A program made the translations under genes and the position numbers. Below the pieces are notes generated by a model, which had not been told where the DNA came from, did no database searches, and saw nothing but the letters and a program-made list of their open reading frames with translations. Below are positions 16,252-25,125 of a stretch of DNA of 64,000 nt, in pieces. The DNA is from Microbacterium sp. STN6 (GTDB taxonomy: Bacteria > Actinomycetota > Actinomycetes > Actinomycetales > Microbacteriaceae). The stretch's first letter is position 1. Every line of letters starts with the position of its first letter. The stretch is from the NCBI RefSeq assembly GCF_026410545.1, contig NZ_JAPMIT010000001.1, positions 310,001 through 374,000 on the forward strand, read 5' to 3'.

Positions 16252-16396
16252 CGCTCGGGGCGTTTCGTGGGTGTTCGGTGAGGTGGACCGCGATTGGGCC
16301 CGACCCAGAGTCGGCCAGAGAGCGGCAGGCCCCTCGGCGTTGACGCTCGGGGCATTTCGTGGGTGTTCGGTGAGGCGACCCACGATTGGGCCCGAC
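16252..16396. repeat. Diverged 53-bp direct repeat pair
   Basis: Segments 16252-16303 and 16344-16396 match with few changes (shared blocks TTTCGTGGGTGTTCGGTGAG and GATTGGGCCCGAC). Together with the 22-bp pair they fill the 275-bp gap before the nicotinamidase gene. No ORF or hairpin terminator is convincing here. Confidence 0.8.
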
Positions 16397-16448
16397 TCAT
16401 TGCGGGCGAGGGCGGCCCGCCGCATCCGCTCGGGGGCATGATGGAGGC

Positions 16449-17045
16449 ATGAGGCGAGCGCTGTTCATCATCGACGTGCAGAACGACTTCACCGAGGGCG
16501 GGGCGCTCGGCGTGACGGGCGGCGCGGCCGTAGCGGCGGGCATCACGCGGATGCTGCAGGCCCACCCGGACGCGTGGTCGACGATCTTCGCCTCGCGTGA
16601 CTGGCACGACGCCTCCGGAGACAACGGCGGCCACTTCGCGCTCGACGGCGAGCCCGACTACGTGACGAGCTGGCCCGTTCACTGCGTCGCCGACACGAAG
16701 GGTGCGGCCTACCACCCCGATCTCGACATCAGCCGCGTGAAGTACCACATTCTGAAGGGGCAGGGCGTGCCCGCGTACTCGATCTTCGAGGGGCACACCG
16801 ACGCGGGCTCGACCCTGCACAACCTGCTCGACGAGCACGGGGTGACCGACGTCGACGTGGTCGGCATCGCCACGGATCATTGCGTTCTCGCCTCGGCGAC
16901 GGATGCGCTCAGCCACGGGCTTCGCGTTCGCGTCTTCACCGATCTCGTCGCGGGAGTCGACCCCGGACGCAGCGCTGACGCGCTCATGGAGCTCGCGCGG
17001 CGGGGCGCCGAGATTGTGACGGCAAAGGCGGCGCTCGCGGGGTAG
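16449..17045 (+). CDS. Nicotinamidase/isochorismatase family hydrolase
   Basis: Converts nicotinamide to nicotinate in NAD salvage. 198 residues from ATG 16449. The cysteine-hydrolase triad is visible as D9 (LFIIDVQNDF), K103 (HILKGQG) and C145 (GIATDHCVLASATDA); metal-binding D and H residues are in ASRDWHD. Length and order fit PncA rather than isochorismatase proper. GGAGG lies very close to the ATG, so a slightly different start is possible. Confidence 0.92.
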   Translation: MRRALFIIDVQNDFTEGGALGVTGGAAVAAGITRMLQAHPDAWSTIFASRDWHDASGDNGGHFALDGEPDYVTSWPVHCVADTKGAAYHPDLDISRVKYHILKGQGVPAYSIFEGHTDAGSTLHNLLDEHGVTDVDVVGIATDHCVLASATDALSHGLRVRVFTDLVAGVDPGRSADALMELARRGAEIVTAKAALAG

Positions 17046-17052
17046 AGGGGGC

Positions 17053-17125
17053 GCGCTGAGCGGTCGCGCTAAGCGGTCGCGCTATGGCCTCGCATCGGGC
17101 ACGGTCGCGCTGTGGCCTCGCACTG
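17053..17125. repeat. 13-bp repeats after the nicotinamidase stop
   Basis: Units GCGCTGAGCGGTC, GCGCTAAGCGGTC and GCGCTATGGCCTC, then GCGCTGTGGCCTC, follow the stop codon by a few bases. The first two units contain stop codons. Non-coding spacer before the dehydrogenase gene. Confidence 0.75.
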
Positions 17126-17173
17126 CGCTGTCGGCGGCCGCGAGTACTGTGGGCCGCGAGGAGGCGGATAGCG

Positions 17174-18646
17174 ATGACGGTGATCGACGAGAAGAAACTG
17201 CTGGAGCGAGTGCCGACGGGGCTGTTCATCGGCGGGCAGTGGCGGCAGGCAGCATCCGGTAAGACGTTCGAGGTGCGCGACCCGTCGACCAATGCCGTTC
17301 TCGCCTCGGTGGCTGACGCGTCGGTCGATGACGGCCTCGCGGCGCTCGATGCGGCGGTCGACGCCGCGCACGAGTGGGCGACGACGCCGCCGCGCGTGCG
17401 GGGCGAGCTGCTGCGGCGCGCGTTCGAGCTGGTCGTCGAGCGCCACGACGAGTTCGCCATGCTCATGACGCTCGAGATGGGCAAGCCCCTGGCGGAGTCG
17501 GATGGCGAGGTCACGTACGGGGCAGAGTTTCTGCGCTGGTTCGGCGAGGAGGCGGCCCGCATCACCGGTCGTTACGGTGTGAACCCGGAGGGGACGGGGC
17601 GCACGATTGTCTCGCAGCACCCGGTGGGGCCGTGCTTCCTGATCACGCCGTGGAACTTTCCGCTGGCGATGGCGACGCGCAAGATCGGGCCGGCGCTCGC
17701 CGCGGGCTGCACGGTGGTCGTCAAGCCGGCGAGCCTGACGCCGCTGACGACGCTGCACTTCGTTGCGCTGCTGCACGAGGTGGGGCTGCCGGCCGGGGTG
17801 GTGAACGTCGTGACGACGCGCAGTTCTGGGCCGGTTTCGGATGCGATCATCGCCGACCCGCGGCTGCGCAAGCTGAGCTTCACGGGGTCGACCCCCGTCG
17901 GGCGCTCGCTGCTGGCGAAGGCGGCGCGCGGCATCCTTCGCACCTCGATGGAACTGGGGGGCAACGCGCCGTTCCTGGTGTTCGACGATGCCGACCTCGA
18001 CGCGGCGGTCGAGGGGGCGATGAAGGCGAAGTTCCGCAACATCGGGCAGGCGTGCACGGCAGCGAACCGCTTCATCGTGCACGCGTCGGTGGCCGAGGAG
18101 TTCGCCCGGCGCGTGACCGAGAAGGTGCAGGAGTTCACGGTCGGGCGCGGCACGGAGGAGGGCGTGACGATCGGCCCGCTCATTAATCAGGACGCCATTG
18201 AGAAGGCGGATTCTCTCGTGAAGGATGCCGTCTCGCGCGGCGCGCGGGTGCTCGTCGGCGGCTCGGCCATCGAGGGTGAGGGCACCTTTTACGAGCCGAC
18301 CGTGGTCACGGACGTCGCGGCGGGCAGCAGCATCCTGACGGAGGAGATCTTCGGGCCCGTTCTCTCGATCGTCACCTTCGACGACGAGGACGAGGCCGTG
18401 CGCATCGCCAACGACACCGAGTACGGGCTCGTCGCGTACGCGTTCACGCGCGATCTCGCCCGCGGGCAGCGGCTCATTGAGCGCCTGCAGACTGGGATGC
18501 TCGGGCTCAACGTCGGCGTGGTCTCGAACGCGGCGGCGCCATTCGGTGGGGTGAAGCAGTCGGGCCTCGGGCGCGAGGGCGGCTTCGAGGGGATCCACGA
18601 GTACCTCGAGACCCGCTACACGATGACGCCAGACCCGTTCGCCTGA
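17174..18646 (+). CDS. gabD: NAD(P)-dependent succinate-semialdehyde dehydrogenase
   Basis: Aldehyde dehydrogenase superfamily enzyme of the GabD type, oxidising succinate semialdehyde to succinate. 490 residues from ATG 17174 with GAGGAGG at 17158-17164. Cofactor region PWNFPLAMATRKIGPALAAG, FTGSTPVGR, catalytic E260 (MELGGNAP) and C294 (GQACTAANR), and the C-terminal FGGVKQSGLGREGG. No gabT partner is adjacent, so the exact semialdehyde is inferred from similarity alone. Confidence 0.9.
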   Translation: MTVIDEKKLLERVPTGLFIGGQWRQAASGKTFEVRDPSTNAVLASVADASVDDGLAALDAAVDAAHEWATTPPRVRGELLRRAFELVVERHDEFAMLMTLEMGKPLAESDGEVTYGAEFLRWFGEEAARITGRYGVNPEGTGRTIVSQHPVGPCFLITPWNFPLAMATRKIGPALAAGCTVVVKPASLTPLTTLHFVALLHEVGLPAGVVNVVTTRSSGPVSDAIIADPRLRKLSFTGSTPVGRSLLAKAARGILRTSMELGGNAPFLVFDDADLDAAVEGAMKAKFRNIGQACTAANRFIVHASVAEEFARRVTEKVQEFTVGRGTEEGVTIGPLINQDAIEKADSLVKDAVSRGARVLVGGSAIEGEGTFYEPTVVTDVAAGSSILTEEIFGPVLSIVTFDDEDEAVRIANDTEYGLVAYAFTRDLARGQRLIERLQTGMLGLNVGVVSNAAAPFGGVKQSGLGREGGFEGIHEYLETRYTMTPDPFA

Positions 18647-18667
18647 GCCACTTCGACCACGGCACTT

Positions 18668-18736
18668 CTGCAGGTTGAGGAGCGCCGAACACCGTTTCTG
18701 CAGGTTGAGGAGCGCCGAAGGCGCGTCTCGAAACCC
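18668..18736. repeat. REP-like GGTTGAGGAGC element
   Basis: One full copy at 18698-18735 (GGTTGAGGAGC, inner hairpin GCGCCGAAGGCGC, GTCTCGAAACC) preceded by a partial copy at 18668-18690. Same family as at 23246-23580, 27028-27100 and 60334-60463. Confidence 0.85.
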
Positions 18737-18829
18737 CCGCTGGCCTGACACCCGCCCCCGCCCGTGAGTGTGCTTGACTATCTGAGGTCTACCCCCCGAA
18801 AGGGGCAGACGAGAAGAGAGGTCACCCAC

Positions 18830-20353
18830 GTGCACAAGCCACGCCCGTCACGGCTGACGAGGATCGTTCCGGCCGCAATCGCCGCCGTCGCCGCGCTCTC
18901 CCTGTTCGGTGGCGTCGCCGCCGCAGCGGCATCCCCAGCCGACGCCAGCCACGAGACCGCGGGCGGCGCGCTCGCCGCCGCGGCATCCACTCCGCCTCCC
19001 GCCGACGTCAAGGGCAAGACGTTCACGATCGGCACCGACACCACGTTCGCACCGTTCGAGTTCCGCTCGGGCGGCGACCTCAAGGGCATCGACATGGACC
19101 TGATCCGGTCCATCGCGAAGCTCGAGGGCTTCAGCGTCAACATCAAGTCGCTCGGGTTCGATGCGGCGCTCCAGGCGCTCCAGTCGAATCAGGTCGACGG
19201 CGTCATCGCAGGTATGTCGATCACTGACGAGCGCAAGCAGATCTTCGACTTCAGCGACCCGTACTTCGACTCGGGCATTCAGATGGCCGTCGCGAAGAGC
19301 AACAACGACATCACGAGCTACAAAGACCTGAAGGGCAAGACCGTCGCGGTCAAGCGCGGCAGCGAGGGCGAGGCCTTCGCGAACTCGATCAAGAACAAGT
19401 ACCACTTCACGGTCAAGCCGCTCGACCAGTCGGCCACTATGTACGACGACGTGAAGGCAGGCAACTCGGTCGCCGTCTTCGACGACTACCCCGTGCTGGC
19501 GTACGGCATCCGACAGAACAACGGACTGAAGGCCGTGACCGCCAAGGAGCGCGGCAGCTCATACGGCTTCGCCGTGAACAAGGGGCAGAACCAGGAGCTG
19601 CTCGCCGCGTTCAACACCGGCCTCGCCGAGCTGAAGGCGAACGGCCAGTACCAGAAGATCCTCGACCGCTACCTGAAGGCGCCCGACGAGGCCGCGCCGA
19701 ACTCGAGCTTCTTCGCGCTGCTGGCCAACAGCTTCCCCGCCCTCATGAAGGGCCTCGGCCTCACCATGCTCGCGACGGTGCTGTCGCTGATCTTCGCGCT
19801 CATCATCGGCATCGTCTTCGGGTTCTTCAAGGTCGGCAGCAGCCTGGTGCTGCGCGGCATCGCCACAACGTACGTGGCGATCTTCCGCGGCACCCCTCTG
19901 CTGGTGCAGGCGTTCTTCTTCTACTTCGGCCTGCCCCAGCTCACGGGGGTGCCGATCGACGTGCTCACCGCCGGCATCCTCACCCTGAGCCTGAACGCCG
20001 GCGCGTACATGACCGAGATCATCCGCGGCGGCATCCAGTCGATCGATCCCGGCCAGCTCGAGGCGGCGCGCAGCCTCGGCCTCGGTTACGTCACCTCGAT
20101 GCGCCGCGTGGTGATCCCGCAGGCGGTCAAGGTGATGACGCCCACGTTCATCAACCAGTTCGTGATCACGCTGAAAGACACCTCACTGCTCGCCGTCATC
20201 GGCTTCGCCGAACTGACGTACCAGGGCCAGCAGATCTACGCGTCGAACTTCCGCACGGGCGAGACCCTGCTGATCGTCGCCGCGCTGTACTTCATCGTCA
20301 TCATGCTGCTGACCCAGCTCTCCAACCTTCTCGACAGGAAGTTCAACAAATGA
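18830..20353 (+). CDS. Amino-acid ABC transporter, fused substrate-binding and permease protein
   Basis: Polar amino-acid importer of the type in which the solute receptor is joined to the membrane subunit. From GTG 18830 (GAGAGAGG upstream) it has 507 residues: a signal/anchor helix (about residues 14-35), a family 3 solute-binding domain ([14 protein letters not shown], then [11 protein letters not shown], about residues 60-285), then a permease domain with [19 protein letters not shown] and the EAA-like loop [22 protein letters not shown]. The partner ATPase follows with a 4-bp overlap. Substrate probably glutamine, glutamate or a related amino acid. Confidence 0.92.
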   Translation: MHKPRPSRLTRIVPAAIAAVAALSLFGGVAAAAASPADASHETAGGALAAAASTPPPADVKGKTFTIGTDTTFAPFEFRSGGDLKGIDMDLIRSIAKLEGFSVNIKSLGFDAALQALQSNQVDGVIAGMSITDERKQIFDFSDPYFDSGIQMAVAKSNNDITSYKDLKGKTVAVKRGSEGEAFANSIKNKYHFTVKPLDQSATMYDDVKAGNSVAVFDDYPVLAYGIRQNNGLKAVTAKERGSSYGFAVNKGQNQELLAAFNTGLAELKANGQYQKILDRYLKAPDEAAPNSSFFALLANSFPALMKGLGLTMLATVLSLIFALIIGIVFGFFKVGSSLVLRGIATTYVAIFRGTPLLVQAFFFYFGLPQLTGVPIDVLTAGILTLSLNAGAYMTEIIRGGIQSIDPGQLEAARSLGLGYVTSMRRVVIPQAVKVMTPTFINQFVITLKDTSLLAVIGFAELTYQGQQIYASNFRTGETLLIVAALYFIVIMLLTQLSNLLDRKFNK

Positions 20354-21078
20354 GCACCATTCACGTGAAGGGCCTGACGAAGTCGTTCGGCGGCAACGAT
20401 GTTCTCAAGGGCATCGACCTCGATGTCGCCGACGGCGAGGTCGTGTGCGTCATCGGCCCGTCGGGTTCGGGCAAGTCCACGCTGCTGCGCTGCCTCAACA
20501 AGCTCGAGGAGATCAGCGGCGGCTCGGTCGTCATCGACGACTTCGACCTCACCGACCCCAAGGTCGACCTCAACCAGGTGCGCCAGCGCATCGGCATGGT
20601 GTTCCAACACTTCAACCTGTTCCCGCACATGAGCGCGATCGAGAACATCATGCTCGCGCCGGTCGAACTGAAGAAGCAGACCAAGGCCGAGGCCCGGCAG
20701 AGTGCACTCCAACTGCTCACGCGTGTCGGCCTCGAAGAGAAAGCGGATGCGCGCCCCGCGTCGCTCTCGGGCGGCCAGAAGCAGCGGGTTGCGATCGCGC
20801 GCTCCCTGGCAATGAACCCGGGCATCATGCTGTTCGACGAGGCGACGAGCGCCCTCGACCCCGAGATGGTGGGCGAGGTGCTGCAGGTCATCAAAGACCT
20901 CGCGCGCGAGGGCATGACCATGGTGGTCGTCACGCACGAGATGGGCTTCGCCCGCGAGGTCTCCGACCGTGTGGTGTTCATGGCCGACGGCGTGATCTGT
21001 GAAGAGGGCACGCCCGAGCAGATCTTCTCCCACCCTGAGCAGCCGCGGCTGCAGGACTTCCTCGCGAAGGTGCTCTGA
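20350..21078 (+). CDS. Amino-acid ABC transporter ATP-binding protein (GlnQ-like)
   Basis: 242-residue ATPase of the polar amino-acid transporter encoded just upstream (ATGA overlap). Walker [11 protein letters not shown]-loop [12 protein letters not shown] (the wording typical of GlnQ/HisP), signature [19 protein letters not shown], Walker [15 protein letters not shown] and the switch histidine [10 protein letters not shown]. The end of the gene is the first unit of a tandem repeat that continues beyond the stop. Confidence 0.94.
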   Translation: MSTIHVKGLTKSFGGNDVLKGIDLDVADGEVVCVIGPSGSGKSTLLRCLNKLEEISGGSVVIDDFDLTDPKVDLNQVRQRIGMVFQHFNLFPHMSAIENIMLAPVELKKQTKAEARQSALQLLTRVGLEEKADARPASLSGGQKQRVAIARSLAMNPGIMLFDEATSALDPEMVGEVLQVIKDLAREGMTMVVVTHEMGFAREVSDRVVFMADGVICEEGTPEQIFSHPEQPRLQDFLAKVL

Positions 21079-21125
21079 GCGACGATGCTGTGAGCGACGG
21101 CGCTCTGCGCGAAGGTGCTCTGAGC
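21066..21125. repeat. 15-bp tandem repeat spanning a stop codon
   Basis: Four units of period 15: GGTGCTCTGAGCGAC, GATGCTGTGAGCGAC, GGCGCTCTGCGCGAA, GGTGCTCTGAGCGAC. The first unit contains the last codons and TGA stop of the ATPase gene; the others are non-coding. Confidence 0.85.
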
Positions 21126-21190
21126 GACGCGGCGCTGCTGCGGCATCCGCTCTTCGGACCGCTTTTCGGCTCGGCGGCTATCGTGGAGTC

Positions 21191-22372
21191 ATGAGCACTG
21201 ACGCTGTCATCGTCGACGTCATCCGCACCCCGAGTGGTCGGGGCAAGCCGGGCGGGGCCCTCTCTGAGGTGCACCCGACAGACCTGTTCGCCGGGGTGCT
21301 GCGCGAGTTGCTCGACCGCAACGACATCGACGCTCGCCAGGTCGACGATGTGATCGGCGGCTGCGTCACGCAGATCGGCGAGCAGTCGACCAACGTGACA
21401 CGCACGGCGCTGCTGTCTGCGGGGTTCCCTGACACGGTGCCGGCGGTCACGATCGACCGGCAGTGCGGCTCCAGCCAGCAGGCCGCCACGTTCGCGGCGC
21501 AGGGCGTGATCGCGGGGGCGTACGACATCGTGATCGCGGGCGGCGTCGAGTCGATGAGCCGGGTACCCATTCTCTCCAACGCGGCAGGCAAGAAGACCTG
21601 GGGCCGCCTGCTCGAGGAACGCTACCCCGGCGGCCTCGTCGACCAGGGTATCTCGGCCGAGCTCATCATCGAGAAGTGGGGACTCACGCGCGACGACCTC
21701 GACGCGTTCTCTGCGCTGTCGCACGAGCGCGCGGCGGCCGCGGCCGAGCGCGGAGACTTCGACAACGAGATCGTTCCCGTTGAGATGCCGAACGGAGCGG
21801 TGACCGCCGACGAGACGATTCGGCCCGGAACGACGGCCGAGCGGCTCGGAACGCTGGGTTCGGCGTTTCGTACCGACGCGTTCGCCGAGCGCTTTCCGCA
21901 GGCGAGCTGGCAGGTGACGGCGGGCAATTCCTCCCCGTTGACGGATGGCGCCTCAGCCGCGCTCATCATGAGCGCCGAACGCGCTGACCAACTCGGCCTG
22001 CGCCCCCGCGCCCGCTTCCACAGCTTCGCGGTGACGGGAAGCGACCCTCTTCTCATGCTGACGGGCGTGATCCCGGTGACCCGGCGCATCCTCGAGCGGT
22101 CGGGCCTCAGCCTCGACCAGATGGACGCCTACGAGGTCAACGAGGCGTTCGCGCCGGTGCCGATCATCTGGCAGCGCGAACTCGGCGCGGACCCCGCGAA
22201 GCTGAACCCGCGCGGCGGCGCGATCGCGCTCGGCCACCCGCTGGGCGCGACCGGCACCAAGCTGCTCGCAACGCTCGTGAACACGCTCGAATCGACCGGC
22301 GGGCGGTACGGGCTGCAGACCATGTGCGAGGGCGGCGGCATGGCCAACGCCACCATCATCGAACGGCTGTGA
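21191..22372 (+). CDS. Thiolase (acetyl-CoA C-acyltransferase)
   Basis: Thiolase that cleaves 3-ketoacyl-CoA in fatty-acid oxidation or condenses acetyl-CoA. 393 residues from ATG 21191, with TGGAG just upstream. Active-site cysteine in DRQCGSSQQAA, NEAFAPVP, catalytic histidine in GGAIALGHPLGATG and second cysteine in TMCEGGGMANA. It is followed by an SDR resembling 3-hydroxyacyl-CoA dehydrogenase, which favours the degradative role. Confidence 0.92.
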   Translation: MSTDAVIVDVIRTPSGRGKPGGALSEVHPTDLFAGVLRELLDRNDIDARQVDDVIGGCVTQIGEQSTNVTRTALLSAGFPDTVPAVTIDRQCGSSQQAATFAAQGVIAGAYDIVIAGGVESMSRVPILSNAAGKKTWGRLLEERYPGGLVDQGISAELIIEKWGLTRDDLDAFSALSHERAAAAAERGDFDNEIVPVEMPNGAVTADETIRPGTTAERLGTLGSAFRTDAFAERFPQASWQVTAGNSSPLTDGASAALIMSAERADQLGLRPRARFHSFAVTGSDPLLMLTGVIPVTRRILERSGLSLDQMDAYEVNEAFAPVPIIWQRELGADPAKLNPRGGAIALGHPLGATGTKLLATLVNTLESTGGRYGLQTMCEGGGMANATIIERL

Positions 22373-22420
22373 CGAAACGGCTGTGACAAAACGGCTGTGA
22401 CGAGACGGCTCTGACGAAGG
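22365..22420. repeat. 14-bp tandem repeat spanning a stop codon
   Basis: Four units: ACGGCTGTGACGAA, ACGGCTGTGACAAA, ACGGCTGTGACGAG, ACGGCTCTGACGAA. The first holds the last codons and TGA of the thiolase gene; the rest fill the spacer before the SDR gene. Confidence 0.88.
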
Positions 22421-22430
22421 GGAGCGCAGC

Positions 22431-23243
22431 ATGCAGATTGAAGGATCGACGGCGCTGGTGACCGGGGGAGCGTCGGGCCTCGGCCTTGCCACAGCGACCG
22501 CGCTGCACCAGGCGGGCGCGCGTGTGGTGCTCGTCGACCTGCCGACATCGAAGGGTGCCGAGGCGGCGGAAAGCCTCGGCGACGGCGCCCGCTTCGTGGC
22601 CGCCGACGTCACCAGCGACACGGATGTGCGCGAGGCCGTCGACATCGCGGCCGCCGACGGCAGCCTGCGTATCGCGGTCAATTGCGCGGGCGTCGGAACG
22701 CCGGGCAAGATCCTGGGACGGGAGGGCGTGCTGCCGCTGGCCGACTTCGAGCGCGTGGTGCGCATCAACCTGTTCGGCACATTCAATGTGCTGCGGCTGG
22801 CGGCTGAGGCGATGTCGCGCAACGAGCCCGTGGGCGGCGCGGCGCAGGACGGTGGCGGGGAGGGCGCTGGGGCGGAGGCCGGTACGCCGGAGCGCGGCGT
22901 GATCGTCGACACCGCATCCGTCGCCGCGTTCGACGGGCAGATCGGGCAGCCCGCCTACGCCGCGTCGAAGGGCGCGGTGGCGGCGCTGACGCTGCCGGCC
23001 GCCCGGGAGCTCTCGCGGCACCTGATCCGGGTGATGACGATCGCTCCCGGCATCTTCGACACGCCCATGATGGCGTCGCTGCCCGAGGCGGCGCGCGCGT
23101 CGCTGGGGGCGCAGGTGCCGCATCCGTCGCGCCTCGGCCGGCCCGAGGAGTATGCGGCGCTCGTCAAGCACATCGTCGAGAACCCGATGCTCAACGGCGA
23201 GACGATCCGCCTCGACGGCGCGATCCGCATGCAGCCCAAGTAG
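22431..23243 (+). CDS. Short-chain dehydrogenase (3-hydroxyacyl-CoA dehydrogenase type II-like)
   Basis: 270-residue NAD(P)-dependent SDR with GGGGAG upstream. Cofactor motif TGGASGLG, the adenine-binding D in AADVTSD, NCAG, catalytic S in DTASVAAF and the YAASK dyad. The C-terminal [15 protein letters not shown] and the pairing with a thiolase match the type-2 3-hydroxyacyl-CoA dehydrogenase group. A glycine/alanine-rich insertion (about residues 141-158) lies before the catalytic strand and is not usual for the family. Confidence 0.88.
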   Translation: MQIEGSTALVTGGASGLGLATATALHQAGARVVLVDLPTSKGAEAAESLGDGARFVAADVTSDTDVREAVDIAAADGSLRIAVNCAGVGTPGKILGREGVLPLADFERVVRINLFGTFNVLRLAAEAMSRNEPVGGAAQDGGGEGAGAEAGTPERGVIVDTASVAAFDGQIGQPAYAASKGAVAALTLPAARELSRHLIRVMTIAPGIFDTPMMASLPEAARASLGAQVPHPSRLGRPEEYAALVKHIVENPMLNGETIRLDGAIRMQPK

Positions 23244-23245
23244 CC

Positions 23246-23435
23246 GGCTGCGGGTTGAGGAGCCGCGAAGCGGCGTCTCGCAACCGCTCAACTCCGGCTG
23301 CGGGTTGAGGAGCGGCGAAGCGGCGTCTCGCAACCGCTGAAGTCCGGCTGCGGGTTGAGGAGCCGCGAAGCGGCGTCTCGAAACCGCTCAACGAAAGCTG
23401 CGGGTTGAGGAGCCGCGAAGCGGCGTCTCGAAACC
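23246..23435. repeat. REP array, four 50-bp tandem units
   Basis: Units start at 23246, 23296, 23346 and 23396, a period of exactly 50 bp. Each has CTGCGGGTTGAGGAGC, an inner hairpin of the CCGCGAAGCGG type and GTCTCG(A/C)AACC, then a 10-bp less conserved link. With the following array it fills the 320-bp gap between two convergent genes. Confidence 0.93.
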
Positions 23436-23460
23436 CGTGCTCGGCGAAGGTTCCGAGACG

Positions 23461-23580
23461 CGCTGCGCGCTCCTCAACCAGCGTGGGATGCGCTGCGCGC
23501 TCCTCAACCAGCGTGGGACGCGCTGCGCGCTCCTCAACCAGCGAGGGATGCGTTGCGCGCTCCTCAACCAGCCTCGGCGT
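23461..23580. repeat. Inverted REP array, four 30-bp tandem units
   Basis: Units start at 23461, 23491, 23521 and 23551 (period 30), each CGCTGCGCGCTCCTCAACCA plus GCGTGGGATG or a near variant. They are the opposite orientation of the 50-bp family. The last unit overlaps the 3' end of the regulator gene at 23564, whose stop codon lies in the CTCCTCAACC motif. Confidence 0.92.
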
Positions 23581-25009
23581 GCGCGTCGAGGAACGCGTAC
23601 ACCTCGGAGTCATCGACGCCGGGGAACGTGCCGGAGGGCAGCGGCGCCAGAATGTGCGCGTGCAGGCGTGCGCTCGGCCACGACTTGGCCTCCCACCGCT
23701 CGGTGAGGTCCGTGGTTGGGCGGCGGCAGCACGCTGCATCGGGGCAGGTCGACGTCGCCCGCACGGTCGTCTCCCGGCCCCGGAACCACTTCGCCTGCGC
23801 GAACGGCACGCCGATGGTGATGGAGAATTCGTCGTCGGTCCCCGTTCCTGTCTGCGTCGCGCACCAATAGGTGCCCGCGGGCGTGTCCGTGTACTGATAC
23901 AGCTCGGTCGTGCGGTTGGTGTGCGTGAACGCGCTGCGGGCCAGCCAGTGCCGGCACACGAGCTGCCCCTCGATCGCCCCCGTCACGTCGGTCGGCAGCT
24001 GCAGGCCGTCGTTCTCGTAGCCCTTGTGCAGAGCGCCATCGCCGCCCACGCGCAGGAAGTGCAGCGGCATGTCGAGGTGCGAGGTGGCGAGGTTCGTCAG
24101 CCGCAGCGCCGCCGATTCGTGTGTGGTGCCGAACGCATCCCTGAAGTCCTCGACCGCCAGGTCGCGCTCGCGCTTGGCGTCGGCGAGGAACGCAACGGCA
24201 GCCCCACGCGGCATCAGGCAGCTTGCCGCAAAGTAGTTGATCTCGAGCCGCTGGCGTAGAAACTCCGCGTAACTCGATGGGCGCTCGTGCCCGAGCAGGC
24301 GGTGCGCCATGGCCTGCAGCGCCATCGATCGCAGCCCGTGCCCGCCGGGAATCGAGGCGGGCGGCAGGTAGATGCGCCGGTTCTCCAGGTCGGTCACCGA
24401 CCGGGCCGAGTGCGGCAGGTCGCCCACGTAGATGAGCTTGAAGCCGAGCTGTTCGGCCATGACGCTCACCTCGCGGTGCGTCAGCGCGCCGGACGTGTGC
24501 CCGGCCGCCTTCACGCGCTCCTCGGCGAGCTGCTCGATGTCGGGCAGATAGTTGTTCAGGGTGCGCATGTGCTCGCGCAGCTCGGTGTTCGCCCGCCGCG
24601 CCTCTTCGGGCGTGGCGATGGCCTCCGACGCGCGCCGCGCCAGCTCCCGGTGCAGCCCGACGAGCACCTCGAGTGTTCCGGTTGGCGTGCCGCGCGTCGG
24701 CTTCACCTCAGGCAGACCGAGGCTGCGGTACAGGCTGCCGCGCTGCACCCGCGCGAGCTCGATCTCGATCGCCGCGCGCGAGTTGGGTGGCTCGGTGCTC
24801 AGGAGGTCCGCCAGGTGCACGCCCAGCTCGTCGGCGAGCCGCTGCAGCAGCGACAGCCGGGGTTCGCGCTTGCCGTTCTCGACGAGCGAGAGCAGGCTCG
24901 GCGCGGCATCCACCGCCTGGCCTAAGGAGTCGAGGGTGAGGCCTCGTTCCGTTCGATAGTGGCGGATGCGGTGACCCAGCGTGGTCAGGTCGTCTGCAGC
25001 GGTCGTCAT
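23564..25009 (-). CDS. XRE family regulator with degenerate IrrE-like domain (RamB/ScfR type)
   Basis: 481-residue regulator of the RamB/ScfR group that controls acetate, propionate and related carbon metabolism genes. N-terminal HTH ([20 protein letters not shown], about residues 10-65). The central IrrE-like domain has lost its metallopeptidase residues: the expected HExxH reads as AMAHR in [12 protein letters not shown]. The C-terminal domain ends with the cysteine cluster CPDAACC characteristic of this group; it is a likely acyl-CoA or metabolite-sensing part. Divergent from pckG. The stop codon lies inside the REP repeat. GGTGAAGAG precedes the ATG at 25009. Confidence 0.9.
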   Translation of the reverse strand: MTTAADDLTTLGHRIRHYRTERGLTLDSLGQAVDAAPSLLSLVENGKREPRLSLLQRLADELGVHLADLLSTEPPNSRAAIEIELARVQRGSLYRSLGLPEVKPTRGTPTGTLEVLVGLHRELARRASEAIATPEEARRANTELREHMRTLNNYLPDIEQLAEERVKAAGHTSGALTHREVSVMAEQLGFKLIYVGDLPHSARSVTDLENRRIYLPPASIPGGHGLRSMALQAMAHRLLGHERPSSYAEFLRQRLEINYFAASCLMPRGAAVAFLADAKRERDLAVEDFRDAFGTTHESAALRLTNLATSHLDMPLHFLRVGGDGALHKGYENDGLQLPTDVTGAIEGQLVCRHWLARSAFTHTNRTTELYQYTDTPAGTYWCATQTGTGTDDEFSITIGVPFAQAKWFRGRETTVRATSTCPDAACCRRPTTDLTERWEAKSWPSARLHAHILAPLPSGTFPGVDDSEVYAFLDAHAEAG

Positions 25010-25012
25010 CTC

Positions 25013-25026
25013 TTCACCATAGTGAA
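25013..25026. promoter_or_regulatory. Palindrome TTCAC-N4-GTGAA at the ramB-like promoter
   Basis: TTCAC CATA GTGAA lies 3 bp before the regulator's start and covers the proposed -10 of its own promoter (ACTATG on the minus strand). It is a candidate autoregulatory operator. Confidence 0.5.
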
Positions 25027-25045
25027 AGAACGGCGATTCTTGACA
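25018..25045 (-). promoter_or_regulatory. Putative promoter of the ramB-like gene
   Basis: On the minus strand TTGTCA (25045-25040) and ACTATG (25023-25018) are 16-17 bp apart, which would give a very short leader before the ATG at 25009. Chosen by eye. Confidence 0.45.
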
Positions 25046-25054
25046 ACCCCAACG

Positions 25055-25082
25055 TTGAGAATTGCGGTGCTAACGGGACAAT
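25055..25082 (+). promoter_or_regulatory. Putative promoter of pckG
   Basis: TTGAGA (25055-25060) and GACAAT (25077-25082) with 16 bp between them. A second TTGACA at 25040-25045 has no well-spaced -10 on this strand. The imperfect inverted repeat GCGATTCTTGAC/GTTGAGAATTGC (25033-25065) overlaps the -35 and could bind the divergent regulator. Confidence 0.45.
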
Positions 25083-25125
25083 GCTGGACACAGACGAGGA
25101 AATTGTCGAGGCAACGAGGAGAACT

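Noticed and set aside
23246-23435. Regular 50-bp repeats that could suggest a CRISPR array
   Set aside because: The links between repeats are only about 10 bp and similar to each other, the repeat is a known-looking REP type found elsewhere singly, and no cas genes are present.
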